This document shows positions 34,349 through 47,929 of a DNA stretch of 64,000 nt, piece after piece. The stretch is from NCBI GenBank assembly GCA_035236585.1, contig CP141136.1, positions 55,383,136-55,447,135 on the forward strand, read 5' to 3'. Source of the DNA: Warburgia ugandensis (lineage: Eukaryota > Streptophyta > Magnoliopsida > Canellales > Canellaceae). Under the pieces are notes generated by a model, which had not been told where the DNA came from, did not search any database, and was given only the letters and a program-made list of their open reading frames with translations. Positions within the stretch are counted from its first letter, which is position 1. The number at the start of each line of letters is the position of its first letter. Position numbers and translations under genes: made by a program.

Positions 34349-37300
34349 TTTGCTAACCATTCGGCTTCTCTCAAACCATGTGTGCCACAGACCCAAGTCC
34401 TTGATTTGTGGTCTTTAGGGACATTGATAAACTCGTGTCTCGGAGGATTGCTATTGTCTAACTCTTATGTTTTTGTGTACTCCTCTTGTTAAGAGAGGGA
34501 AAATCATATAATGGATTCCAGCTCATGGTATTCATGGCTAAAACTTAAGCAAGCTCGGATCCAGTTATCCAAACATTGTCTTAGAGAGGGCGCCCCAAAA
34601 AACTCCTTATTAATGAAGATAGTTCTTACTTTCTTGAGCTCAATCTTATGAACAAAAAAGGAAAAAGGAAAAAAAAAAGGGGGGCTTTTAATTTCTAATT
34701 TCCTATTTGAACAAGAAACTGAAGTTAATATCTTATTCGATGAGTCTGTTTGGGTAGTGCCATCAAAGGAAGAGCCTAGAAGCTGAATATCATGGAAATA
34801 TAGGTCTTACTTATGCTTATTGTAGTAGATACAATGTGATCTTCTTATTCTATTGTATAAAGTTTCTAGTCCATAAATGCCTTGACACTCAATACTCTTC
34901 CATACTTCCATATTTAAGATATATTATTGAGGAGGACTTTAATATAAAAGAATATATAAGGTTATCCTTTTTCAATCATTATGAATAAATAATGGCTAGA
35001 GATGCTTTTAAAAAAGAGAAATGCTAGTATAGTGCATGCCCCTAGGTTTTATTATTGGATTTTGTGGTCACTAGCCCTTGAACTTTGATCTTGATCTATA
35101 GTTGCCAATTCAATTCAGGTGGTCATTTCATTTTGGCTTTTAGAACAGAACAATCTAGAATTTTGTCCACTTTAGAACACAATTTTGGTCTAGAACTTTT
35201 AAATTTTAAACTTAAAAAATTATAAAAAGGATTGGAATTTACCTAAATTTTATAAGAAATCATATGACCAAGTTGAAATAGGCTAGAACACGCACAATGG
35301 ACTAGATTTGACAAAATTTGGACAAGAATTTTAATGTCAATTATGTTTCATTTTCCATAGTGGAACAGTGCATGCTAGTAATTCTAGTAAGAACAAAATT
35401 GACAATTATCTCTTGGTCTAATGATTGGAACATTTTATAGAAGTGGGAGACGTTGGATCTTGTGGCAACAAACTTTTAATCATGATATAACTTTTTATAG
35501 TTATTGTATTTATCACCTACAAGATGATTAGGTGCCAATGATTTTGCCACGCTAGTAGTATAATTAGTATGTGAACAATAGTTGTTGTGACCCACCTAGG
35601 AGGGGGCTATGCTAGATGATTACATCAAGCTTGGTTGTGTATGTTTATGCACAATGAATGTAATATCATTAGAAACATTCAATCGAACAAGCTGTTATAT
35701 AATTATAATTATGGCACTGTTGGTTACAATCTTTATGATTGTGGAAATTACAATGAAAGGTACTACCATAGTTGGTCATAGTAGCTTGGCATCTTCCTTA
35801 GAATGCTCTTGGTTGCAAGTTTGATTTGCCACTTTTCTCTTTGGCTAGGGATGGAGCTACATTGAAGCCAAATAGGTCCCAATTGTCCTTCAAAAACTAT
35901 GATAAAATTTTCTAGACATATATTTTCGACGTGGCTCCCACCTTATTTGTATATATGCATTGCTTCTACCCCCTCCCCCAAATTGAGTTCTAACTTTGTC
36001 CTTGCCTTTAACCAAAGATTAATACTTAGGAGAGTACATGCGTGAGAGTATTAGTGATTTGCTTTGTAGTTCTTTGATTGTAACAAAAAGGAAAAAATAT
36101 ATAATGAGTGTTCATAAATATTCCTAACTAGTGCTAATTGGATATGAACGAATGTGAATAGTAAACTATGTTGATGGAGAAAACTGAGCGCATATCATAT
36201 CACAATGATTTATTATTGGAAGAAGTAAATTGCTCTTGGAGAAGCTCCCAAAGAGAAAACTTATCTTTAATTATATGTATGTAGATATTGATATTGGTTG
36301 TGCACCTTGACCATATTACGCAATGTGTTAGGGAATTTAATAGGATATGTGATAGTTGTGTTATAAGTAGAAGAAGAAGCATAACTATATATTGATAGAT
36401 AGAGGAGAATAAAAAGGACAAGGAATGACTTTTTCCATTGTTCTTCTGCCTTTCTAAACTAAAAACCATGTGAACTAGCTAAGCAATCTCTTACACTTTC
36501 CTTAAATGAAGCAGAATAAAAAGAGTGCCCTTTACAAAGGGCTCTTGCATCATGTATCTTTTATTTCAAAGGTATTTCAAAATAAACTAAGAGTAGGTTA
36601 TTCTAAGTCACTTTCCATTCTGCCTCTCTCTAGTAGATCTAGGCTCATGGTCATTCATGGAGTATGTATGTTTAATCTTCCAAGCAAAAGAAAAGAAAAG
36701 AGAGAAAATTAGGTTGATATTTTAAATGACCCCTAAAGTAGGATGAATTTGTTTTAAGATTGTATTGATTTAATAAAAGCCTACAAATTAATAGTTTATG
36801 AGGACTTTTAGCATAGGAAGACTATAAAAGCAAAGTCATTATTCAAAGTTTGGATCCTCAGTGTCACCATTTATGGTTTGTCCATGGACAATGCTATGTT
36901 TTCCACAACTAATCTTCCACATTATAGCCCTTTATATGGCATTATACTAGCATTTTGTGGCTACGTATATAGTGCATGCATCTATATCATTGTGGATGGC
37001 TAACATGCCACTAAAAGCAAAGGCTATTATAAAGGAAACTATAACGGACATAGGCGCCACTATCTTGTCTATGCAATCCTCTTCCTTACCTCCCTCTCAG
37101 TTAGAGACTAATGACTCACAGTGAAGCGTATTTGAGACGTGGCTCCACTTATTGTTTTTTGTGTAAAGATAAAAGGAAAAGAAGAAAAATGTGGTTCTAA
37201 TTTAGGTGAAAACATCCCAAGTCCTTTTTGCCATCCCAAGAGAAAAGAGTCACATCCATAGGAGTATGAATTGGTCAAGACATGAATATGACTACGACTA

Positions 37301-37423
37301 TAGCATAAAGAATATGTTATGAATCTTTTTTGTTCCTTCTCCTCCTAAGTATTTCTATTTATTAGTTATAAAAAAATACTTGGAGACTTGATAAATTTAG
37401 ACTTTAATCTAGTTAAGTCTAAT
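34349..37423. other. Intergenic, nothing firm
   Basis: Three kilobases of AT-rich sequence with short ORFs only. A weak tRNA-like pair of boxes at about 35413-35465 (tggtctaatgattgg, then acgttggatctt) could be a SINE relic. Confidence 0.45.
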
Positions 37424-38218
37424 TTATTAGAAATTTATTCATATTTCTAAAGTATATGATTGATTGACTATAGTTTTTGTTTTAAAAAAATTTTAGAGGA
37501 AAATTTAAGATTTTGAGCATTGCTTTTGTCTTCTAAAAGAGGTTCTAACCTTTAATCCTCACATTGAAAGATTATAAAAAAATTATTCAAATTGTAATAA
37601 GGTTCTAACCTTTAGTCACTCATGGAATGATTAGAAATCAGTCTTCTACTTACAAACAGTGTTGAATTCTCTTAAGGGTATGGATTGAGAAGATGAAGAG
37701 AATTTTTGGGGGAAAAAATCTTTAATTTGCACATATGCCAAGACAAGCTAAATTTGAGGCTGAGGCTCATTGATTTCTTTACGTTTTAATGTAGATTTTT
37801 ATGCATATAATTATTAATTTATAGTATTTATTTTTATATTATTTATTATTTAGTGATAATAAAATGTGCCTTTTTATTTTTAGCATTTCTCTTTGCTTAG
37901 TTAGTTACTGTATTATTTGCTTAGTTTGAGACATCCATGTCTTTCTTCTTTACTGCTATACAATCTTCCATCTTTGAGAGGCAATATCAATTTCGAGTTT
38001 AGGTTCACAAATTGAAAGTGTGGATCATCTAGTAAGTAGGTAGTTGATCCTGGGAGGCATTTGCCATGTGTCTTAGCTACACCAACTAGATACTTGATTT
38101 AGCCTATAAGATAGCCATTCCAATGAGGCCTCAATTGATAAGTTCTACTTTTCTTATTCTTCCTATTCTTTTATTCATCTATCATTACCAAAATTCAACA
38201 CTCAAAACTTTTCCAACA
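37424..38218 (+). repeat. 5' LTR of the copia element
   Basis: Matches 41032-41859 along its length; the left edge is accurate to about 5 bases, the right edge ends ttccaaca. Confidence 0.8.
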
Positions 38219-38699
38219 ACTTAAGCCTAAATTGTTCCATGACTTCTCGGTTCTAGAAAGAAGGACAAATTTGAAGGAAATAACCCTCAGTAATACAAAA
38301 GATTGACGGATGGATACAAAAGCTACTAGACAAATTTGTAGTAACAGAAGTGCATTGACTACTTATGACACAATAGGGAGTGGTGAATTGTTCTTCATGG
38401 AAATCCATCTACATTAAAAGTTACGAGGAAAGGTATGATAATATTGAAACTAACCTCTAGAAATATGCTAAAGCTAAACAATGTTTTACATGTGATAGAA
38501 ATCAATAAGAACCTCATTTATGGTCCTTTACTGATAAAAGGGTTTTAAACTAGTATTTAAGGCTAACAAAATTTATCATCACTAAGAATGAACCTTTGTA
38601 GGTAAAAGGGTATGCTTGAGAAGGTTTATTAAAGATGAATGTACTTGAGGCTATTATTAATAAAGTTTCTTCATCTTCTTCTACTTACATTGTTGAATC

Positions 38700-40445
38700 A
38701 TTGGATATTAGGCATGGTCAGTTGGGACACATTAATTTACATTCAACCTAAAGGATGATGCAATTAGAATTGGTTCCTAGAAGGGATTCTAATTTCAAGG
38801 ATATATAAAAGTGAAATTTGTGTTGAATCTAAGTTTTCTAGGAAACCATTTCATTCAGTTACTAAAAGCACTAAAATTTTAGAACTAATCCATTCTAATG
38901 TATGTGATTTAAAGAACATTATGACTCGAGAGAAAAGGGTGATTTATAACCTTTTATTAATGATTACTTAAGATGAATCACACAATAAGTTCAAAACTTA
39001 CACAAGTGATGTAGAATATCAACTAGATAGAAAAATTAAGATTGTCAGGATTGATAAAGAGAGAGAGTACATATCTCGTGAATTAAATTAATTTTGCAAA
39101 AATCACGGGATTATTCAAGAGATAACGGCTCCTTTACCACAACAAAATGAGGTAGCTAAAAGGAAAAATTAAACATTAATTGATGTAGCAAATGTAATTG
39201 TATCAAGTTAGTCTTCCAAAAAAATTTTGAGGGTAGCAATTCTTTTTGTATATTATATTCCAAATAAAGTTCCTTTCAAACTCTCGGATTAATCACCCTA
39301 TGAATTGTGGAAAAATAGAGAACCTAATTTGAAGTTCTTGAAAGTTTAAGAATGATTAACTAAGGTAGGATTACCAAATCCTAAGAAAACTAAGCTTGGT
39401 CCTGAGACAATTGATTGTGTCTTCATTATATATGCATGAAACAATGAGGAATTTGCAATTCTATGACAAGAAAAAGTATGGAGAGTACTCAAATCACTTT
39501 ATGGCTTGAAGAAGCACCAAGACATTGACATAAGAAATTTAATAGTCAATTACTATCCAATGGTAATATAACTATTGAGTCAAATAATAACAAATCTAAA
39601 GGATCATCTGGTATTATCATTTGTTTATATGTTGATAATTGGTATTGACCCTAAGGTTATTAAGGACACTAAATAGTTTCTTCAATCAACATTTAATATA
39701 AACAATCTCAGCAAAGTTGATGTCATTTTAAGGATAAAGATTATAAGAAAAAGTGGAGAGATCATTTTGACTCCATCTTATTATGTAGAGAAAATATTAA
39801 AAAATTTCAGTCAATTTAATTATAGACCAGTGACAACTCCTTTGATGCAAATTCAAGGTTATGTAAAAACAAGAGTGAAAGTGACTCCTAGTTAGAGTAT
39901 TCACATATTATAGGAAGTCTCATGTATTTAATGAGCTGCACAAGACTAGATATTGCTTATGCAGTAAGAAGATTGAGCAACTCCTCTATCAACCCAAGTC
40001 GTGAACATTGGGATGCTTAATTAGAGTACTAGGATAGCATGCATGTGCTCAATTATGGACTTCACTATAAAAGGTATCCACTAGTTTTAAAAGGGCACAG
40101 TCATATAAACTAGATCTCTAGAGATGATACCTAATCCAAAAGTGAATATTTATTTACATTGGGAGAGGAAGCAAGTGAATAAGTAGAATGGCTTAGAAAT
40201 TTGCAAATGGATATTCCACTATGGAACAAACTCATTCCAACCATTTGCATACATTGCAGCTACTAGGCAACCATAACTAGAGCAAAGAGTAGGGCTTATA
40301 ATGGGAAGTTTTGACATATTTGTTGAAGACAAAACATTAAGAAGCAAATGCTTAAGATGTCATTGTTATATTTGATTAGGTACGTGAGACTTCACAAAAA
40401 TGTTCCTGATCCTTTAACGAAAGGACTAGCAAGAGCCATGGTTTA
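38700..40445 (+). pseudogene. Copia pol remnant (integrase, RT, RNase H)
   Basis: Motifs in order: RHGQLGHIN of the gag-pre-integrase region (38710-38736); ELIHSNVCDLKN (near 38880); IDKEREY and KNHGIIQEITAP (39040-39130) of integrase, with QQNEVAKRKN after it; KSLYGLKK (39491-39514) of reverse transcriptase; LYVDN (39625-39639), where the catalytic YVDD has its last Asp changed to Asn; YYVEKIL (near 39780); PLWNK and ICIHC (near 40220-40255); VPDPLTKGLAR (40402-40434) at the RNase H end. Several stop codons and frame changes lie between them. It cannot encode an active enzyme. Confidence 0.85.
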
Positions 40446-41031
40446 ATCTACATCGAGGGCATCTAGTAAAAGTCACTTGTAATAGAAACCCAACCTAAAT
40501 GATTGTAGATCCCCAAGAATTAGGTTCAATGGGAAAACAAGTCACATGACAAGTGGATGAGGCACTAGTTATAAAACAAATCAAATTTTCTAAGCCTCTC
40601 CATTTGATTTTAGCAGTTCGCATTATAGCAAGAAGAGGTTGAGTTGTAATACTTTTAATGTTGTATAAATTCCAATGGGATGTAGAGTTATAATGTGTTC
40701 ATACGATAAACACACCTATATGAGTTGGAAAGTAGGGCCACTTCTTAGGAAGATTATGATGGAAAACTCTCTATGAGCACTCATGAAACCAGGACAAAGG
40801 ACATGAACAGAATGTCCTCACTTGTAGAAATTGAATATGATAGAAATCATTATATTGGCGCAGCTACTTGGTTTAAAAAATGAGGTCATTGGTTTGATTT
40901 CTTAAAACACTATGATCTTTCTTAAACCAAACTCACCAACACTAGAACAAGGTCAAGATCTCAAGCCACCATGTTTGGTGCACACTGGTTTCACCTTGCC
41001 TCCCAATTTTAAATTTCAACAAAACATGGGG

Positions 41032-41859
41032 TTATTATTGGAATTATTATTCATATTTCTAAAGTATATCAATGCCTAACTATAGTTTTTGTTTCAAAAA
41101 TATCTTTTGGATTGAAACTTGAAATATTTAGTATTGTCTTTCTTTTATAAAAATATTCTAACCTGTATTGCCACACAGAAAGATTAGAAAGTGTTCTTCA
41201 ACTTATATGGAGTGTAGGGTTCTCTTACAGATAGGGATCTAGAAGAGAATGGGAATTTTGGGATAAAAAAAAAATCTTTAATCTTCAAGTGCACATGCCA
41301 AACTAGGCTATGCTGTGGTGTGGCTGAAGCTGAGGCTAAGGCTAAGACTAAGGCTCATTGATTCCTTTATTTTTTTATATAAATTTTTGTAATAGTTACA
41401 TTTTAATCTTATTTGAATGTCATTTAGTAGCAATAAAATGTGTCATTTTATTTTTTTATCCTTTCTCTTTCCGTAATTAGCTAGCCTTTTATTTGCTTAG
41501 TTAAATATGTTTATGTATTTCTGTTCTCGATAAAAAGGGGTTAGAATCAAGGCTTATGGAGGTAGGAGAAACCTACTTTCTTTCTTCTTTGCTACTATAC
41601 AATCTTCTATCTTTGGGAGGCAATATCAAATTTGAGTTCATGCTTGTTGGTTGAGAGTGCATATCATTTGGCAAGTGGGTTGTAGTATCTTTGGAGGCAT
41701 TGGCCAAGCGTTTAAACCATACCAACTGGGGAGCCGATTTAGCCTTAGGGGCAGTGATTCTAATCACACCTCAATCAATAAGTTTTGCTCCTCTTATTCT
41801 TCCTATTCTTTTATTCATCTATTATTGACCAAAATTTAGAGCTGTAAGTTTTTCTAACA
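41032..41859 (+). repeat. 3' LTR of the copia element
   Basis: Direct repeat of 37424-38218. It ends tttctaaca. The sequence before it (acatgggg) could be part of the polypurine tract. Confidence 0.8.
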
Positions 41860-43946
41860 CTCTCTATGGACTTGATCAAGTATTGACTGAGACATGTCAC
41901 TCTAAATTGATGACCATTTCTAATCACACAGTGGCTTCTATTACTATATGCAATAATCTAGGATAATATTGCATAAAGGGATTACATAAGCCTTATTGTT
42001 AATCGGGGTTGTCACACTTTAGATATCACTTTCCTTACATAATAAAAAAGGAAGGGCAATGATGTTCGTACGCCCACTTACATCTAACGTCGAAGTTTTT
42101 GCTTTTCCCATCTTATGGCTATTTTCATAACTACACTTTTAACTTAGATCATATATTCCTAAAAGTTTGCTCTCGGCCATTCCACACTCTTCCTAGCAGA
42201 GGCATGGTCATCTCGAGTGGATTCTCTCTTGTTTAGTAGATGTTGAACCTGCTGCGTAATAAAGTAACTGGGGTGAGGAGAGAAGCTAAATTATTGCCAC
42301 AATTCCATCTGAGGGTTCTATACTATTTTCACTTGAGGGGCCTATCTTCTTTATAATCGGAACTATTATTCTTCATGGTCTTGTGATAAATAGACAACAT
42401 CCCAAAAATTACATACTTTGGATGATCTTATAATTTATTTTTTAATTTGTGTCCAAAGTAAATCTAAAGGCATGTTTTTCAATGAGGAACATACATATGG
42501 GTGTCCCAAGAGATTACAAGTCATTTCATAGATTTAGAAATTTAAGATGAGTTCTCAGCCATATGTTAGATAACCAACTGATTTCCTCTCAACAGTAAGT
42601 TTTTATTTGCTAACCAAATTAACCAAATGTAGGAGTTTCCAGCCTTGTTGTTGGTTTCAAATCCCATATTTCTTATTATTCCCATGACAGTAGCCGAAAG
42701 CTATTACACATAAAAGACAAAAGGACTCAACCCAAGGCTTGGGAAGACTCCTACTGATCAGCTTCTAATAAGAACGAGGCTTTATCTTGTGTCCTAACGT
42801 ATATTCCAAAACCTAAAGGCCAACCTTTGTCCAAACTAACCAAGTAAAGCAATAAACCAATTAGTTCGAAGTTAATATTGTTTTCTTTCTTAATAGTACA
42901 GCAAAGAAATAAGAAGCAAACTATCTACTCAATTATTATCTTAATTTTTTAAATCTATTTCAATTTTTTCAGAAGGGTAAAAATGCTACCTTAAACATCC
43001 GACCCAGTGTACTAAGGAGAAGGGCCTTCATTGTCTGCACCCAACTGTGCAAGATGATGGTGGCCAAGCGTTAGTAATTTCATATACATAGGATAAAGGC
43101 TCCACCATGTAAGCTGGTATATATTCCCTTCACCACAATTCACCTTCTATTATGCTCTCACAACCTTTCCTTCTCAACTCCGGCTAGTCGACTTTGTTTT
43201 GTGATCAAAATGTCAATTGTCAGTGTCTTATTGAGGCAAATAAATTTGGTGCTTTGATAGACATGGAAGAGTTAAAGCTGCCGGGATCAACCTTTCGCTT
43301 GATCCGAACCTTCTTGCATCGTTAATCACGTGAACAACTGTAGTTCATCAGTCATGGGTTTGACAAAATAGAGACAAATTACTGTTTATGTTGATTACAA
43401 ACCATTCTATGCTTGCCCTACAGACTTAACGCCAAACAGGTAAATGTATCTGTAATTATTGTGACTGTTGTTTGTATGAACTTGAACTATATATGATGGA
43501 TGACCGACATGGTCTGATATGAAACTTAGGGATATGTCATCTCCATTCTGAATCCAACAAAATCAATGTACTGTAGCAGACTAAATCCAATCAGGGAGAC
43601 ATATCGACAACAGACTTGATTGCGTGCTAACCGAAGGAACTAATCAAGTCCACTTGGTATATGTTAGGTCCATAAGGTAATGTTGAAGAGCCTAACTGCC
43701 GGTATGTCTCTACCATTTTCTACATGCAACTATGCTAAGATTCATCCGATTAGACAACAAAACGATTGTTTATGCATTCAAGAATAGCTGGAATCAGTAG
43801 ATGGGACTTCAGATTGTGGCACCTGGACTGGAGGTTGTGAGCACGAATTACCAAACAAATCAAAACAGTGAGGAAATAGCTCCAAATCTACAGCACAAGT
43901 AGATTTTATGTGATTAGGATAACGGCTTCTACCCCTGTGCAACGTC
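41860..43946. other. Intergenic, nothing firm
   Basis: No recognised gene. A short pyrimidine-rich, leader-like stretch with an ATG at 43211 opens only 16 codons. Confidence 0.45.
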
Positions 43947-44133
43947 ACAGGTTAGAGTGTAGGGCAGACCGGAGCACAAAGTTCCCACTAATGCAGGGTC
44001 CGGGAAAGCAGCGGACTATAAGGGTCAATAGTACGCAGCCTTATCTTGTATTTTTGGAAGAGGCTGTTTTCACGATTTGAACCCATAACCTCAAAGTCAC
44101 ATCCAAAGCTCCCCTTTACAGGTTGGAGTGTAG
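43947..44133 (-). mobile_element. Au-type SINE, copy 11, with 16-bp TSD
   Basis: Flanks acaggttagagtgtag (43947-43962) and acaggttggagtgtag (44118-44133), one mismatch. Inside is the reverse SINE with a small deletion between the boxes. Confidence 0.9.
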
Positions 44134-44229
44134 ACACTTACAAAATCCCAAATTGGAATTGTTTCGTGTATGTAATACCCTTTGCCAAAACTAAAGTACA
44201 TACATAACCAATATAAACATCAAGGGTCC

Positions 44230-44590
44230 CAGCAGGAGCATCCAACTTCTTCACACTCTTTTCTTTTTTATTCTAGTGAAACGTGATTCTAGATCTAAGC
44301 GGTTCATCATGTTTGGTGTGCCCAAAATAAATAATCTCCAAGAAATAAATGATTTGGGATCATCTTAACTATTTTTCTTGGACATTTGAAAGAATTAATA
44401 AAAATAGATAATGTTGATTTTTAACTCGAAAAAACATATGTTAAAAACATTCAATGGGCATGAATATGCTTAACATGATGAACGAGTTAGATTTCCAAAA
44501 CAGTTTTACCATATATTAGAAAAAGTGGAGCCAACTTCATCGGACACTTAAAAGAGTCGGTTCCTACCGGACTGGAACATCAAAAGCTAT
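44230..44590 (+). repeat. Dispersed repeat (agatctaagc family), copy 5
   Basis: Contains tctagatctaagcggttcat, gatcatcttaactatttttctt, aatgttgatttttaact and gatgaacgagttagatttcc, in the shared order. Confidence 0.5.
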
Positions 44591-44738
44591 GCTTATTTGA
44601 GGTACTGGGACTACTCCCAACAGACATGGAAGGAAATTCAGTATATGACCTAAGTATCTTGCTAACACCCAATCATTAATGGACCCAACTGCAAAGATTA
44701 TGCTACCAAACTTTCCGCCTGCCATCTCCCACTTGTTG

Positions 44739-44952
44739 TAGAAGTATCTAAGCAAAGGGCAGTTTCAGTGCATAAAGCTTCTGTATCTGCGAGTTTGAGA
44801 AAGGGGTAAGCCACAAGGATCTATAATACGGCATTTTATCTTGCATTTTTTAAGAGGCTATTTTCATATCTTAAATCCGTGACCTCAAAGTCACACGACG
44901 ACAACAATTTTACCATTGCTTCAAGGTTCCCAATTTATAGAAGTAGCTAAGC
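44739..44952 (-). mobile_element. Au-type SINE, copy 12, full length with 15-bp TSD
   Basis: Flanks tagaagtatctaagc (44739-44753) and tagaagtagctaagc (44938-44952), one mismatch. The 184-bp interior is the complete SINE in reverse, with both boxes readable. Confidence 0.92.
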
Positions 44953-45621
44953 GAGTACACGCATTTTATGTAAACATCACTGTCCACGCCGTAGGTATGG
45001 ATCAAGGTCAGAGTTTAAGTGGTGTTAAACATGTGTATATAGATCCAATTGTGAAGCTACTGCAAGTCCGTTCGTTGAAGACGCAGTACGAAAAGAAGAA
45101 ATTGGAAAGAACGGAGAGAGAGAGAAAAGTCTTTGAAACCTCCGTTTTCGACGGAGGTGGGTGCGTGCGGTGCGAGCCAGTCTTGGGTCGGTCAAATGGA
45201 AGGACTTGGACTAATGATGGTCGTGAAACTATTCCGTATATATAAAAACATCGGCCGCTTGCCCTAATTTTCGTCCCTTGCTACTTTCTTCCTCTTCGAC
45301 GGCCGGCCAATATGGATGCTTGTGGAAAAGGGGACGAGGTGGGGCCAGCCATCACTCTCTTAGCCAAATCCTGATGGAAAAATTAGGTTCCCTGATCGAT
45401 GTCCTTTTACGAGGAGGTGGAGAGAGAGATGATCGTATCATGTAACTTTCTCTTTTATTAGAGAATGTTAATTAAAGTATTACTAGGTGATGATGATATA
45501 AATAATACAAAGATAGATAAAAAGGGTCAGACAGATGTGTAGATGGATGGGTAGATATTGATATTTTGTATCATGCAATTTCCCATCTTGTCAATTTAAG
45601 CCATCATCAGTTTTTAATAAG

Positions 45622-45654
<33 letters not shown>

Positions 45655-46520
45655 GTATATGATTCATTACTGGGCCGTGAACACAATTTAAGTAGAGGTC
45701 CGATCATAACTGGGTACCTAACTGTTATTACCCGTCTAGTATATTAAAAGTATAAAGAAATCCGCGCCAACTTTTATTATAGAAGTGACTAGGATCAACA
45801 ATTCTACTGCTTCTTACTCCTTGTTTATAGAACAACATTTTTGGGGAGTTAAAATTTTCCAATCAACATTTATTGTAGAAGTGGTTAGGATCAGCACATT
45901 TTTTTTAGTCAAAAATTATGACCATCCATTTTTCTTTACTGTCTAAAAGGATCAAAAGAAGTGGTTAAGATCGCCCACATGCATTAATATCTTGCGGGCT
46001 ATCCATTTTCGATTCAGAGAACATGATTAATATCATGTTTATTCAACTTTCATTTTCACACTCAGCTCTATCCAGATGCATACTTTGCTCATTCTGAACT
46101 TTTAATAGAGGAATGATAGTCAAGTATAGCCCCACTTTTGCCTGTCCCATCTTCCGTTGAATAGTCTGATTTCTCCTGTTTCAAATACATTTGATCTCAA
46201 ATATCAAGGTGATTGAATGATTTTAACACCCCAAAATTGTGTTTCTTATATGTTTATTATAGACCATTCTTTAACAATGTTCTCGAAATATTCATGTGCA
46301 ATGATCCAAAGTACATTTTCTTATGTTCCAAGCTTATCCAATCCTCACTGTTTTTGGAGCAGCTGTTATCCAAAGTAGGAGAAACTAGAAGAACAGATCC
46401 GATCAACTAATGGAGGGGGTTGGCTGGCAATCATGCAAAAGTGGGCAACAGTAGGGTCATGCATTCTATTATAATTCCTCCTATCCTTTTAAAATGTATA
46501 TTACTAATTCTTTCTCTTAG
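44953..46520. other. Intergenic with a possible orphan promoter
   Basis: A TATA-like tatatataaaaa (45236-45247) follows GC-richer sequence with a 7-bp stem hairpin (cctccgt...acggagg, near 45139-45157). A 20-codon frame starts at 45312 (MDACGKGDEVG) and stops. A TA/TGTA microsatellite lies at about 45620-45660. No gene body follows. Confidence 0.4.
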
Positions 46521-46684
46521 CCAGGTGCCCAAAGCTCCCGCATATGCGGGGTCCAAGAAAGGACAGACCACAACAAGCCTATAGTAAACAACCTTACCTT
46601 GCAATTTGAAAGAGGCTGTTTCTATGCCTGGAATCCCTGACCTCCAGGTCACACAGTGACTACTCAACCATTGGACAAAGACTA
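46521..46684 (-). mobile_element. Au-type SINE, copy 13
   Basis: Reverse SINE with degraded A-box (tttgtccaatggt), B-box region (gtgacctggaggtcagggatt) and 3' end. The sequences ttactaattct (46501) and ttgctaattct (46696) may be its duplication. Confidence 0.8.
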
Positions 46685-47820
46685 CTCTTTGTATAGTTGC
46701 TAATTCTGATCTTTTAAATTAAGAGCATGTTTGTCTGTTTCTTTTTAAAGGAGCAATTAAGAGGGCTGTGCTACAATGGGAATGATCCCACCGAAAGCCC
46801 TAAATTTGGGAGGCGTATAAGGATCTTGACCTGTGGCATTGCAAATAATTTGGAACTATCTGGATCCTTCATTTGGCAGGCTCGGTTTTGAACATCCAAT
46901 ATGAACATCATTAACTATGTTCAAAGACTTATCTAATATAGCCTTAAGCATTTGGATCGTGCAATGTGAGAATCACTTCACTATGTATGTCTAGACAGTT
47001 ATTAATGGCCTCGGACATTTAGTCATTCAAATGTGAGAATCATTTCATTATATTCAAACATTTATGATGCTAGGTACTTAGTTTTCAACATTTAGATCAT
47101 GTCAAAATCTTCCACTATTTTAAATCATAGAATTTGTTCTTAATTTGCCATTCCCGGTCCTCTATTAGGACAACTAATGAGATAACTCCACAACGGCTAT
47201 TTTCCATAATGTCGTTGTAGAATCATGATCTATCAAATAAACCCTTCTGATCAACTGGAGATGCAACATATTTAGTCTAATTATTCTCTTAATTTTACAT
47301 CAAAAGAATCCATGAGCTATACATGAAGAACCCACCCTGCTCATCTAGATACTATAAGCCTTTGAGTTTTGGCATTGAATCGAAGTTAGGAAATCAAAAT
47401 GCAAAGTCTAAGAATCATCCAATGGTGGAGAACTTACTATGTCTCACTCATCCACAAAATGGTTTGGCGTATTTGGAAGAATTGTTCCCACTTGTTAAGG
47501 GAAAATATGAAGTCAATATATTCCATTTCTTTTGTTCCCAACAACTATCTTCTCAATCCTTTTTACCCATTTTTTTTCATTTAAAAGTTAGGGACTGTAC
47601 ATGGAGATATAGCCGGTGATTTAGGGAACCCGAATGCCTTCGCCGGTTTCACTTTTTCCGGCCCTCTCACTGTGTTCTATTCCCATCAAGCCCAGTGCAG
47701 GGCTTTTGGCTTTTTGCGGTTTTGTCCAACGCCCCTCTCCCCACCCGCGTTAAAAAACAGAATGGGGAAAAAGAAAAGTTGATAAAGAGAAGGAAAAAGA
47801 AGAAGAGACCGGACCAAACC
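46685..47820. other. Spacer upstream of the DUF1635 gene
   Basis: No recognised gene. The frame 47323-47619 has no known domain. Confidence 0.45.
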
Positions 47821-47822
47821 AC

Positions 47823-47829
47823 CACTTAT
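47823..47829 (+). promoter_or_regulatory. Possible TATA box of the DUF1635 gene
   Basis: The sequence cttataag lies about 105 bases before the ATG and is followed by a pyrimidine-rich leader (cttctctctgaattttctcactc). This fits a plant core promoter but is a weak consensus. Confidence 0.35.
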
Positions 47830-47929
47830 AAGAATCCAAGATCCTACTTCCAACTTCTCTCTGAATTTTCTCACTCACTCGAGCATCTTCTCAGCTTAAT
47901 TCTTTTTTATGAGTTCACTGTCAGTCCAG

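Larger units (their letters stand above)
37424..41859 (+). mobile_element. Ty1/copia retrotransposon, full length, decayed
   Basis: Two direct repeats serve as LTRs: 37424-38218 and about 41032-41859. They share ttcatatttctaaagtatat near the start, tattcttttattcatct near the end, and terminal caaca/taaca. The 2.8-kb interior has copia order on the plus strand: gag-pre-integrase, integrase, reverse transcriptase and RNase H. Every domain is broken by stops and indels, and LTR divergence is considerable, so the insertion is old. No clear target duplication or primer site was found. Confidence 0.88.

Noticed and set aside
35400..35470. tRNA-like SINE relic
   Set aside because: Only weak A- and B-box resemblance; no body match, tail or duplication.
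44916..45245. 109-aa ORF before the possible TATA box
   Set aside because: Its start lies in SINE copy 12 and its end in the TATA sequence; no domain is recognisable.
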